Source of the DNA: Bostrychus sinensis
Taxonomy: Eukaryota > Chordata > Actinopteri > Gobiiformes > Eleotridae
DNA: 64,000 bases
Direction of reading: 5' to 3'
Assembly (NCBI GenBank): GCA_020698575.1
Contig: CM036247.1
Coordinates: 2,255,903-2,319,902, forward strand
Shown: one piece after another, positions 1 to 11,700 of the stretch
Numbering within the stretch: position 1 is the first letter of the stretch
Layout: each line of letters begins with the position of its first letter
Translations under genes and position numbers: made by a program
The notes under the pieces: model-generated
What the model saw: the letters and a program-made list of their open reading frames with translations, nothing else
What the model was told of the DNA's origin: nothing
Databases searched by the model: none

Positions 1-1363
1 CTAAAGATTGTTTTGGTCTCGTTTCTATCTTTATCGATGGCTTTGATCATGTGATCTCGCCATTCCCCCCATGCCTCAGAGCGCCACGGCGCTGCCGGTA
101 CAAAACTCTTCCAGTGGGCGAGGGTCAGCGCCGTCGGCCGCAGGCGCTACACGGCGCTCACGCTTGCAGTGGAAATCTGGGGTATTTCATCTTTTACAAT
201 CAGACAAACAAAACACAATAAACACAATAATATTGAATAAAAGAAACAAAATTCTTAGCTGTAAGTGTGGGGTCTGTCCCTTTGGCTGTTATTCTACACA
301 GCTTGTCAACTATGAAGCAATAGTGGTGAAAAATCTCACTGGGAAAGTGTTCCGTCTCTGTCTGCTCACACAGAGAAACAATGCAAAGACACAAACAGAG
401 ACAGAAAAGGGAAGCACACAAAGGAGCAGAAATACTGGAGATGTGATCAGGAGATGGAGGGCACTGTTTAAGTTTTAAGGTCAGATATAAACTCACAGAA
501 GTGGAGCAGGATTTTGTGATGATGTCTTGATCGAGTTGAGGTGCCAGGCGGCCTGTGTCGTTTCATACAGTTTTGATTCGAAAGGTGGCAGCCATTTTCT
601 CTCTCTATCTTCCTCTTCGCTTGCTTCCAGAGCCCTTCCGCCCTTCACCTCCTTTTATTTTCCTGGGTTCATCCTCTTCTTTTTTTTTTTTACTTTACTC
701 GCTGCCCTCTGGTGCTCAGAGGAGGTTTAACTTGTTGTTCTTGTCGATCGTTGAAAAGGAACTGGTGTGGAAACTTCCCGGGGGATAAAAGCCAGTTGTT
801 CCGTCTCCCCACTACAGCACTCAACAGGTGAATGTCCTCTCTTCACTCTCTCAAACTGGGACTGAGTTTGGCTCCAATCAACCACACGGCTCCACCAATC
901 ACACTCTGCTGTTGGATCTGTCTTTTCCTCTTTTTTTCCTTGGTTTAATCTTATGTATATATTTTCCATGCATTTCTATACACCTTAATTGTATTGTAAA
1001 GATCCTAAAGAAACTAAGGATTTTAATGACAACAGTAGTGTAGTAGTGAACTAAAAAAAACATGTTAATAAGATGTTTTTAGTTGATAAAAATGACTGGT
1101 TGATGTAGTTGTGGTTGCATAAACGTAAATTAAAATGTTAGCTTATAGATCCAGAGTCGGTTTCATTCACCAAAATGGAATTCTGGTTCTGTTTGGTTGG
1201 AAAGTGACTCATTACAAGACCACAAAAGTCTAAAAACAAAACTGGTGTGAGAAGATGCGGCAGGTGAGTTGGTATTTTCCTGAGAACAGAGAGGGGGAAG
1301 TTTGTCGAACAAACCAAATTTCTCAGAGTCCAAATTTGTAGCAGCGAGGAGGTTCATTTTTCT
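1..1363. other. Intron or upstream non-coding DNA
   Basis: No exon of the CRTC gene and no other protein family was recognised here. A GC-rich patch near 70-170 and pyrimidine-rich stretches near 600-700 stand out but have no clear reading. The missing 5' exons of the coactivator gene (CREB-binding domain) are expected to the left of the window. Confidence 0.4.
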
Positions 1364-1367
1364 TTAA

Positions 1368-1715
1368 AGCGGAACTCAGTAACTTTTTTTTGTGTGCCTT
1401 AAATAAACAGTTTGGGAGTCTGTGTGATGGTTAAATGAGTTGTGTGGTTAATAAAGCATCCTGCAGCGCGACCAGGTTTCTCTGGCCCGAAAAACGACAC
1501 CTGGAAGTGTCAGAGAAGTCTCCAATCTCACAAGAAGCGGCTTAGAGCCAAACAAGAAGCTAGAGGTGGATTCATTTCTCTATTTTTGTCACGGCAGAGT
1601 GGCAAAATTAAAGACAAAACATTGGATAAGACATGGATAAGAGGAGAAAACAAAAGTAAAGCCGAGCGAGGGGTCACACAGGAGAAGAAACCAGAAAAGT
1701 TACTGAGTTCCCCTT
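1368..1715. mobile_element. MITE-like element with TTAA flanks
   Basis: Inverted ends match each other: the left reads AGCGGAACTCAGTAAC and the right reads GTTACTGAGTTCCCCTT. TTAA lies directly outside both ends (1364-1367 and 1716-1719), as for piggyBac- or Kolobok-type target sites. A second copy is at 29792-30091. There is no transposase. The ORF inside is not recognised and is probably chance. Confidence 0.65.
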
Positions 1716-1719
1716 TTAA

Positions 1720-2354
1720 TGTTTGGACAGAGAAATCACTGGGTCAACTTAGTCAGACTGAAACTTATCCACACACTCTCCTCTGACAGCGCCATCTAGT
1801 GCGTCTCTGTGGAACAGCTCTGTCTTTGGTCCAAAACTAAACTACAAAAGCATTAGATTTTGATGACTGATTTGGACATTATTCCTCTATGTAAGACTAC
1901 TTTATTTCTCAAAACTGTGTGCCTATTTATGGACAGTGATGTATAAGGTCAAGTGGCGTAAATTAAGAAAGTTTATATGTCCATATATCATACTTTTAGG
2001 TTAACTAATACTTTCTTTACACTATTCAAACGTGTTAATGCCACAAAAAATGAGATGTTTCTTTTTGTTCCACTAAAATTTGTCAGCGTTAAGTAAAAAT
2101 TGTAAAGGAATCATGCATTTTAATATTTTTTAATTATAAGAATGCCTGCTGTGTATTGCCCAGACTGAACATAACCCCCCAAAAAACACTCTCAGTGGGG
2201 CCCCCCTCATGTTCTGAGCCCCATGCAGCTGCTCTGCCCCTGTATAAGGTCGTTCTTTATTGTATTAAGCATATTCTGTTCTTTTTATTGGCGTTGAAGT
2301 TCTCTTTGTTCATGACAAGGATGGACAGGATTAGTTCATGAGTCCATCAAAGGT
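1720..2354. other. Non-coding stretch
   Basis: AT-rich intronic sequence in which I see no gene or clear repeat. Confidence 0.4.
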
Positions 2355-2470
2355 GCAGCTCATGTGAGAGGATCTGGAGATAAAGTCAGATTTTCCAGAT
2401 TGAGATGGTTTGGACATGTACAGAGGAGAGAAGATATCCTTGAGCGTATTTTATTGTTTTTGCTTATTTG
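2355..2470 (+). mobile_element. LINE reverse transcriptase 3' remnant
   Basis: The plus-strand frame at 2364-2450 reads a short peptide containing SRLRWFGHVQRRED. The RWFGHV-RRED motif is typical of the C-terminal end of the ORF2 protein of many animal non-LTR retrotransposons. It is followed at once by unrelated sequence, so this is a small dead fragment inside a crtc2 intron. Confidence 0.6.
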
Positions 2471-2658
2471 CATTTTGGCTTTTAGCAAACCTCCACACAG
2501 ATGGAAGTATAGACTACTCAAACTACAAATCCAACTCATTATTAGCTTTAGCTCCTGGATGCTATTAAACGCTCAGTAGTCGAGTAAAACGATGACTGAG
2601 CAGCACAGTCCAGTCCTGTCTCTGTGTGCTGAGCTGATTGTACGTTTTGTATTCTCAG

Positions 2659-2765
2659 GACGAACTCGGACTCGGCGCTCCACACCAGCGTCATGAACCC
2701 CCCCACGGCAGATCCCTTCACCACCGGGGGGCACACTCTGACGCCGCAGAGCAACAGGAGGGCAG
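2659..2765 (+). CDS. crtc2: crtc2 exon with the first SIK/14-3-3 site
   Basis: Bounded by an acceptor (ATTCTCAG) and a donor (GTGAGA). It reads TNSDSALHTSVMNPPTADP and continues to SNRRA. The NSDSALH core matches the CRTC2 segment that holds the SIK-phosphorylated serine near human Ser171, so this exon carries the main cytoplasmic-retention switch. The first base completes a codon from an exon not in the window; the last base (G) is phase 1. Confidence 0.85.
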
Positions 2766-5700
2766 GTGAGAGAGCAGACATAGGAATGAATATAAAAGAA
2801 ATGACCTACCAGTATTTTCCGGACTATAAGTCGCTCTGGAGTATAAGTCGCACTAGCCAAAAAATGCATAATGAAGAAGAAAAAAAAACTTATATAAGTC
2901 GCACTGGACTATAAGTCGCATTGTCTGGGGGAAATTTATTTTACAAAATCCGACACCAAGAACAGACATTTCATGTTGAAAGGCGAGTTATAGTAATAAT
3001 AGAATAGAGAACAACAGCTGAATAGGTGTGCGCTATGCTAACGTAACACATTGATGGTTATTCAGCTACATGAAGCATAAACAACGAACTGAATAGGTGT
3101 CTCGTATGTTAACGTAATATATTAACAGTTATTCACATAACTATAGCATAAAGAACATAATATAACAAGTTCACCAAACTCACCATCTCACTCCTAATCG
3201 CTAAATCCTTTAAATTCTTCATCCTCGGTGTCGCTTCTGAACAACTCCGCCAACTCCGGAGGTAGACGAAGCGCCGCTTCCTCCTCTGCGTGGCTGTCGT
3301 CAGACTCAGCATCAGTTCCATTTCCAATTATTCCGCTCTTTCTCAGTTGTCTTTATAGCCTAAGTTGTTAGTGGTAATGTTTACATTTTAAATTGTCAGT
3401 GGCACACAAGCCTAGTCGCGGCTGTCAGTGTGAAAGTAACAAACACGTGAAATATTTTAATATATAAGTCGCATCTGAATATAGGTCGCACCCCTAGCCA
3501 GACTATGAAAAAAGTGCGACTTATAGTCTGGAAAATACAGTAAATACAACGGAGTAAGTTCAGAGCAGAGTAAGGAAAAAATGAATAAACTACAATTAAA
3601 AAAGTGGGGTAAATTTTGATTGAAATGTAACATCCCTGTAGTTTAGTTACAGTTTCTAAAGCGTAAATGAAGGACTAAATAAAGGGCAAAACAGGTCTTG
3701 GTATTTATTGGACAGACTTGCATATCCACGCAATGTCTTAATTGGTTTTATGTCTTTCCAGTTGCGTCAAGAAGCAGTTTGAAAAACTGAAATTAATCCA
3801 CAGGAACCAGACTAGATTAAAAATTACGATGCATTGCCAGGATTAAGAAATACATCATTAACTTCCCTGGACCATTCATTTAAAAATGTTTTTTTATCTG
3901 TTTACAAACTCTTATACCATTGTCTTCCATAATTCTAATGTGACAGGCGGTGATTAATTTTGTATAACCACCCACGTGTCCGGCACAAGATAAATCACTG
4001 TTCCAGATCAGTCCGCTTTACAACGGGAAGAGGCTGGGTTTCAGTAAAGCGTGAGAGGAAAGAGAATCTAGTGCCTCGGACTCTAACTGTAGCCCCTCAG
4101 CCCCTCAGCCCCTACAGTCTCTGACAGAGGAGAGCAGAGAGCGAAAGAGACATTAACGTGGAGAGAGGAAAAAGAGACAGTGATTGTTCTTGCATGCATC
4201 TCAATCCATGCAGTTTGTCAGAGAGCGTCAGGTTCGCTCTGCCCAGTCCGCAGTTACTGTGTATGAGCAGTGAAGACGCTGGCCCCGCCACACGTTATCC
4301 TCTCTCTGCGGAGGAACCACCCACTTAACTTTTCAAAAAACTTCTTCCATCTTTGTTTCCAGGTCAAAACGATGGAGAAAGAGGAAGAAGTGAGTATTTT
4401 CATTTACTCCTATCTTATGTTGTTATAAATAAGCCAGCATTGCATTCTGCTGTTATGTCCTTGGGCAAGAAACTTCACCCACCTTACCAGAAGTAACTCA
4501 CCACCACCGAGTGTGACTGAGGAGAGAAGGAACAATGCACCTCTATAATAATAATGATAATAATAATAATAAACAGTACCTTTTTAAATGATTTTAGCAA
4601 CATCACACTATTGAAGTTACTGCATTTTTCTTTTTTTGGGGCTATGTATAAAACTTGTTATGTCTGTTCCTCAGTGTTCTCGTACCCTGTCCCTCCAATC
4701 GAAGAAAACGTGTTAAGTGACGGCAAACTGCTCAAGCCCTGGGACGCCAAGAAGGTAAAGATTTAGAGCAATAGCACACAAAAGTATTTGAAGATTAAAA
4801 AACTGTAGAGAACTAAACTATATTTTTTATGGGCTGCAAGTATAATGAATTGGTGCTACTATTTTAAACATTGTTTCAACACAAATTCTGATACAGAACT
4901 AAATGTGGTGTATTTTTGACAGTTGCCAATGTTGTCGTCTCGACCCAAATCCTGTGAAGTCCCAGACATAAAGTAAGTCTTGATACGATAAAATCTAAGA
5001 GAATTATTGGAATGTTTATAACTATCTTTTTCCAACTGCATTGTACATTTCTAGTGGAGCTGCCATAATTGCGTTCACTCACAAGACCAAGTTCAAATTG
5101 CTAGACTACCGTATTTTCTGCACTATAAGGCGCACCTTCAATGAATGGCCTATTTTAAAACTGTTTTCATTATAAGGCGCATCCACTAGATGGCGCTGCG
5201 CTAAAGGGAATGTCAATAAAACAGTCAGATAAGTCAGTCAGTCAAACTTTATTAATAGAATACAAACCAGCGTTCTTACAACTCCCTCGTTGAAAACAAT
5301 GTATTTCCAACTCCATTTGTCACAGTTCAAAGCTACATGAACAGCGTTCGAGCGCTCAGTTTTCTGTCCCCTCAATGTCGCAACTCTTCTACTGAGATGG
5401 AGCAAAGGCCGCGCCTCCTTGTTCTTTTGCGGCAGGATCCATAAACACGCCTATGGCACACATGAACAGCTGGGACTGGAATTCCCCTTTACCGTTTTTA
5501 CCGCTGTCACTTCAACGACGCCCCCTGAATACGGCAGCCATAATTAACCAACACTGATCCATATATAAGGCGCATCGGATTATAAGGCGCACTGTCGGTT
5601 TTTGAGAAAATTAAAGGCTTTTAGGTGCGCCTTATAGTGCGGAAAATACAGTAAATGTGCACCATAGCTAACCCTCTTAATTATAGTGGTTTCCATCCAT

Positions 5701-8700
5701 TCTTAGTTGATATTAGAGACAAATGTATGAAATAAGGATGTTAGGTAACAATTGTAAAGCCCAATTCACACTCAATTCTGGCTCTCTAACAAAAATACGT
5801 AAAGTTAAACAGAGCAGATGGAGCCAGACAGGAAGTCAGACCTAGGACCAGTGAAGAAGACCCGGTAAATTTCAAAATAAAAACACTGTGCAGCCTCTCA
5901 CTCACATCGCTGTAAACATTACGTCTTAACTGTAGACACAAGGTCACAAATGAGATCAGACAGCATTAAACATATTTAACATTTATATATGAACAGGAGA
6001 TGATGGTCGGACAGGCAAACGTGGCTTTTGTTTACATAGTAGCTCTCTGTACATGGTTTTTATCACGTAACTCATGACTTCCAGCATTAACTCGCTACTC
6101 TTCCGTGAACTCATGGTCTCCCCATCTCTCTCTGGTCGGATACGTGCCGCATTCACCACGCTCTCCGTGTAAATTGTAGCATGCACGAATTGTATGACGG
6201 TACCATATTCAGTGTAAATCAGACACAAGTTCCTAAAAATCTGGTTAAGCTCGTGCTGTGTGAACTGACCTTGGACAACAGTGTAAAATATATTAGATTA
6301 TGTCACTGTCTTTATGCAGCGTTTTGGTGTGGCGTGAGTTTTCTTTCAGTGAACGGTTTGGTTTTCTTTGCTCGAGGCTGAGAGTCGACTACATTTGCTT
6401 TTGTCCAATACTCATCAGAAAACCAAACGGCGTCGAATGTCTAATATCCTCATCAGATTTTAAACCAGGAATAATCGGAGCAAGCTGTATAAAGTCAAGG
6501 AAACAAGACTGTGGTTTAGTTCTGAGGACAGTGAGATTAAATTGTGGTTATTTTAGATGAATGAGATGTCAGCTGAGTTTGTGTAACTTACTATTTCAGT
6601 TAATTTTGATGTGGGCGTTAAGTTTTTCTGTTCGCACACAACGCTATCTTTCAGCAAAGCTTATTTAAACACACAGAAAGCCATTCTTTCCTATTCGAGG
6701 AAAACTGCTCCGTCAGCTAAAACCAAGTTGTAACATGATTCACAAAGGTGTCACCTTTTAATTAGCGGTAACAGAAGATCCTACTGGTAAAGTGTCCATT
6801 TCAGCAAAGGCTAGAGGTGCTGAGAGGAAAGCTAAGTGAATAAATACAAAGTGATTACGCTGTGTTAAACAGGGATGAGATTGGTTTAACTTTGAACTGA
6901 GAGCTAGAGTTTTAAGGTCAGCTCTAAACCTCATTTGCATGTCATGTTTTTTTTTATTTTTGGGACTTTTTATGGGCCTTTATCTGACAGATAATGCAGA
7001 AAGACTGTAAACACAGTGAAAGAGGGGGGAGACGCTGAGCAACTTAGAGCTAGGACATTAATGGTAGAACATTTTACGTAGTTTTAGTTTTAATTAATGT
7101 GCTGTTCCTCCCTCAGTATCTTCACGTCTCCGGAGCAGCCCTCAGCGGTGCCCCACGGCGTCCCCTCGGCTCTGAACACCGGGGGGTCGCTACCGGATCT
7201 TTCCAGCCTGCACTTCCCCTCCCCCCTGCCCACGCCGCTGGACCAGGACGAGCCCGGCGGATACCCGGGCTCCTCCTCTCTGAGCGGGGGCAACAGCACC
7301 GGGAACCTGGCCTCTACGCTCACACAGCTGGGCATCAACACGGGGAACTCCGGGCAAGGGGGCGGCAACTTCCACCAACACACGCCCGGTAAGGAACATT
7401 TAGCATCATTGTAATATCACTTATTGTAATTTAGTAACCTTGCCGGTCAGATGTTCTATACAAAGAAGGCAGCCTGTCTTTTGTTTCTATGGATGGAACA
7501 ATGACAGTCGGAGTAACCAATCAGAGAAACGAAGGGCAGGACATTGCAGTGCACCGCTGACCTATAATCTGAACAAACATTGTCGATTCTTGCCGTTTTT
7601 TTTTCCATAAAACGCCAGAATCCTGTGTATCTGAGCAGCACTGTCCTTATTTGTGAACGGGGACAGCAGCAGAATCCAGTTGTACAAAGACTTCTGAAAG
7701 AAAAAGTGGGTTTGTTTTGAATGTGGTGGTTACGTGGGACGTCAGAGGGACTTCCCTGTTGTTAAAATGGAAACAGGACAAAGACAAAAATCCCACAGAG
7801 GACTGAACAACAACGAGGACTTCAGCAGAACCAACAGGAGACGAAGGAAAGAACTAAATGCTGTTAATCAGAGAGAAGTTATTACAGTCACTCTGTATAA
7901 GCCGGCGCCGTCTTGTTTTGTTTTTCATAGGAGATTATCGTATTTTCTGGACTATAAGGCGCTTCATAATGAAGAAGAAAAAAACTTATATAAGTCGCAC
8001 TGGACTATAAGTCGTATTTTTTGGGGGAAATTTATTTTACAAAATCTGACACCAAGAACAGACATTTCATGTTGAAAGGCAAGTTATAGTAATAATAGAA
8101 TAGAGAACAACAGCTGAATAGGTGTGCGCTATGCTAACGTAACACATTGATGGTTATTCAGCTACATGAAGCATAAACAACGAACTGAATAGGTGTCTCG
8201 TATGTTAACGTAATATATTAACAGTTATTCACATAACTATAGCATAAAGAACATAATATAACAAGTTCACCAAACTCACCATCTCACTCCTAATCGCTAA
8301 ATCCTTTAAATTCTTCATCCTCGGTGTCGCTTCTGAACAACTCCGCCAACTCCGGAGGTAGACGAAGCGCCGCTTCCTCCTCTGCGTGGCTGTCGTCAGA
8401 CTCAGCATCAGTTCCATTTCCAATTATTCCGCTCTTTCTCAGTTGTCTTTATAGCCTAAGTTGTTGTTGGTAATGTTTACATTTTAAATTGTCAGTGGTA
8501 CAGGTGCAGCAGATGCTGGTACACAAGCCTAGAGCGCCCTCTGGTGGCTGTCAGTGTGAAAATAACCAACACCTGAAATATTTTAATATATAAGTCACAC
8601 CTGAGGATACGTCACACCCCTAGCCAGACGATGGAAAAAAGTGTGACTTATAGTCTGGAAAAGCAAGCTTTTTTGAGGTGGTCACACTAGCATCAGTGTT

Positions 8701-11700
8701 CCAGGTTGCACCAATTTTATTTTTTAGTTCTGTTTGGAAGTTAAGGCCCACGCACACAGGACACAGTGGGTTGTTGCCGCTCTTGCGCTTTGCCAGAGCG
8801 TCCCAGTTGAAAAAAAATTGTACTTGGGCGTAGCGTGCTGTGGTGTCAGCTCTGCGTTTCCAATCACAGAACCTTAAAGGTCAGTTTAAAACAAAGCGGT
8901 AGAAATGTTTTCAGTTGTCATATTAGAAATTTCGCCGCATACAAAGGATGTAGCTCTGCTGATCTGCTTTTGAGAAGACTGTGGTGGCCCTGAGCAATAC
9001 TTTTGTTGAGATGTAAAAGATATGTGGCGGCAAGTGGGGCACAAACCGCGTCCTGTGTGTGTGGACCTTGACTCTGGCGCTGAGAAAGGGTCCATGTCTG
9101 TCCCCATTACATGTCTGAATATTACCTGTCAATACACATAATGCGTTAACAATGAATGTGATGTATTGTGCAGTATTAAAAAGCCTTTTTGTAGCTGCTC
9201 CGAGGATGGACACATCTTTGGTTTTGTGCTAAAGCTTTTTAATTCCATTGTTGGTCACTGCACCACCAGACGCTGGTGTGAGCTGAATCTGGGGTTTTCA
9301 CAGCCTGAAATCACAAGGTTCCATGAAACCAGGTCAGACACGGAGGCAGATTGTGGTGTATTTTTAGAAACCGAGACAATTTCACCTGCTGCGTTCACCT
9401 GGGAAAAACAGGCCAGCATCTCTCCGAGGACCACAGTGAACTATTTTAAACAGGATAGAAGTGGCTCGAGTTTGACCAAGAGGATTTTAGAAAGATCAGC
9501 AGAAAATAACAGCCACTTTTGACAAAATAAGGTGCAAGGCAGCCTCATTATGCAACAGTATTAAGGAGAGTTGTGGTGAAAAGTTTGTTGCAGAAGTGAC
9601 GGTGAACTTCAGAAAGAGTGATAGAATCTCGTGTGGGGAAACCCAAACCACAGTCAGTCAGTTATGGGTCCTAGATGGTGTCATGATCACCTTTGGATAG
9701 TTTCATTAGACAATCTATAAAGCAAGCAAAAGTATTTTCTTGTATTTTTTATAAGCAGTAAAAATAAAAACAGGCTATTGCAGGCTCTCCAAACTGTGAT
9801 GGCGCTGACACACAAAGTCGCTTTACAATTAGGTCCATTTTTCCTTTACTCAGTCACACTCGGTGGAGATATTTCTTTAGCCACAGCTTCTTTGGGGCAG
9901 ACTGAAGGAGACGTGGCTGCCAATTGCACATAAAGTGCTTTTCAAGACACACAAAGATGCTGTACAAAGGATGAAATGAAAACCACAATAAAAACAAACA
10001 AAGCAGCAATATTAAACATCAAAACGGTTTACAGAGTGCCTTAAAATGCCAAAATCTTGTCCCCTGGGATCGTTTTGAAGGACCTGGAGATGCGATCACT
10101 TACCTGCCAATGCTTCTAAATATGTCTTTAGAGAAATTTTATCTGTCTTTAACTCCTATTTCTCTTTGTATTATTGTATTTTGTATGAAATGTGGGTTAT
10201 GTTGTTGACGCCTCTTGGCCAGGACTCCCTTGAAAAAGAGATTTTTAGCTCTCAATGGGACTTTCCTGGTTAAAGAATGATTAAATAAAATCAGAAACAA
10301 AATAAAAAGGGCTAACTATCCAAAGGTCCACGCTTCTGTTTCAGCCCAGTCCAGTTTAATTTTGCTGAGTGATTGTTTCTGTGCTGTCCGCAGGTCTGCT
10401 GGCGTCTCTACAGAGCATGCTCAGTAACCCCTCGCTCCAGTCGTCGCTAAGCAACCCCAACATCCAGTCATCTCTGAGCAGCCACTCCTTCTCCAACTCG
10501 CTGAGCTCCGCCTCCCTGCAGTCGTCGCTCAGTAACCCGTCGCTGCAGTCGTCGCTAAGCTCCTCCCCCTCGCTGCCCTCGTCCCTGAGCAGCCAGTCGC
10601 TGCACTCGTCGCTCAGCAGCTCCTCCCTGCAGTCGGGGGGAGGAAACCCCAGCTACGGCGGCGGCGGCGTGGGCGGGGCCTCGCTCAGCACGTCGCCGCG
10701 GAGACGGGCCCAGCTGTCGCCGCTGATCCTGCCGATGGGGGCGGAGTCACGGCGGCACCACGCCAAGCAGTTCTCCCCGACCTATCTCCCCAACGCTGTC
10801 CTCTATCACACAGGTACTGAGCTGAACAGTTGTCTCTCTTCCAAAGTCTTTTTCCTTCTCAGTGGCCCTCATTTATCAAACTGTCTGCCTGTTGTTAGCC
10901 CAATATTTTAAACTATATTTATAAGCTTCAAATGGATTTTTAAATGTTAAGGTAAATATGGGAGTTGACCCTAAAATGAAACCTTAAATATTTTCCATGC
11001 GTCAAAACTGTGTACATTTGTATTCATTATTCCCAAAGTGGTTCCCAAAGTGGGGTCCGTGAAGGTACTGCAGGGGCCCCCAGAGGCTGTCTATATTAAG
11101 TACATAAAAATAAATTGAGTTTGAAATGCACTGTAAAAAACAATGCTGCAAAAACTCAAGGCACAAGATTTTTGAGTTTTGGTGATCAACTCAAAATCTC
11201 AAGTTTTCAACAACTAATATTTTTTTACTCACCAAATTTAACATTCATACATCTAAAAACTTGAAATTTTAAGTTTTACTCGCTATCTTTATTTTTTCCA
11301 GCTCATCTTACAGCAACTGACTCCACTGTTCAGAAAAAGTATTATTGATAATAATAAAAACTAAATATACTACATTTAACAAAAGAATCACTTTTTCTGA
11401 ACTCTGTAAGTTGGCTGTAAGATGAGTAAAAAAATAATGATAGAGAGAAAAACTTAAAAATTAGAAAAGTTTTTAGACGTATGAACATCAAATTAAGTGA
11501 AAGTGTGGAAAACTTGAGATTTTGAGTTGGCCCCAAAAATCTTGAGGGATCCTTTGCCTTGAGTTATTGAGTTTTTGCAGTGTATTTGTTTAAAAATATA
11601 ACTTTAAAACACTTTTTAGCCAATAGTCAGTGTCTTTTGTAATGTTTTTATAGAAATATATGGAGAAAAATAAAATTTGGGACGGCGGGAAGTGTTGGAT

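Noticed and set aside
71..478. 135-residue ORF at the left edge as a crtc2 5' exon
   Set aside because: Its sequence shows none of the conserved CRTC N-terminal blocks and no splice sites in a fitting phase.
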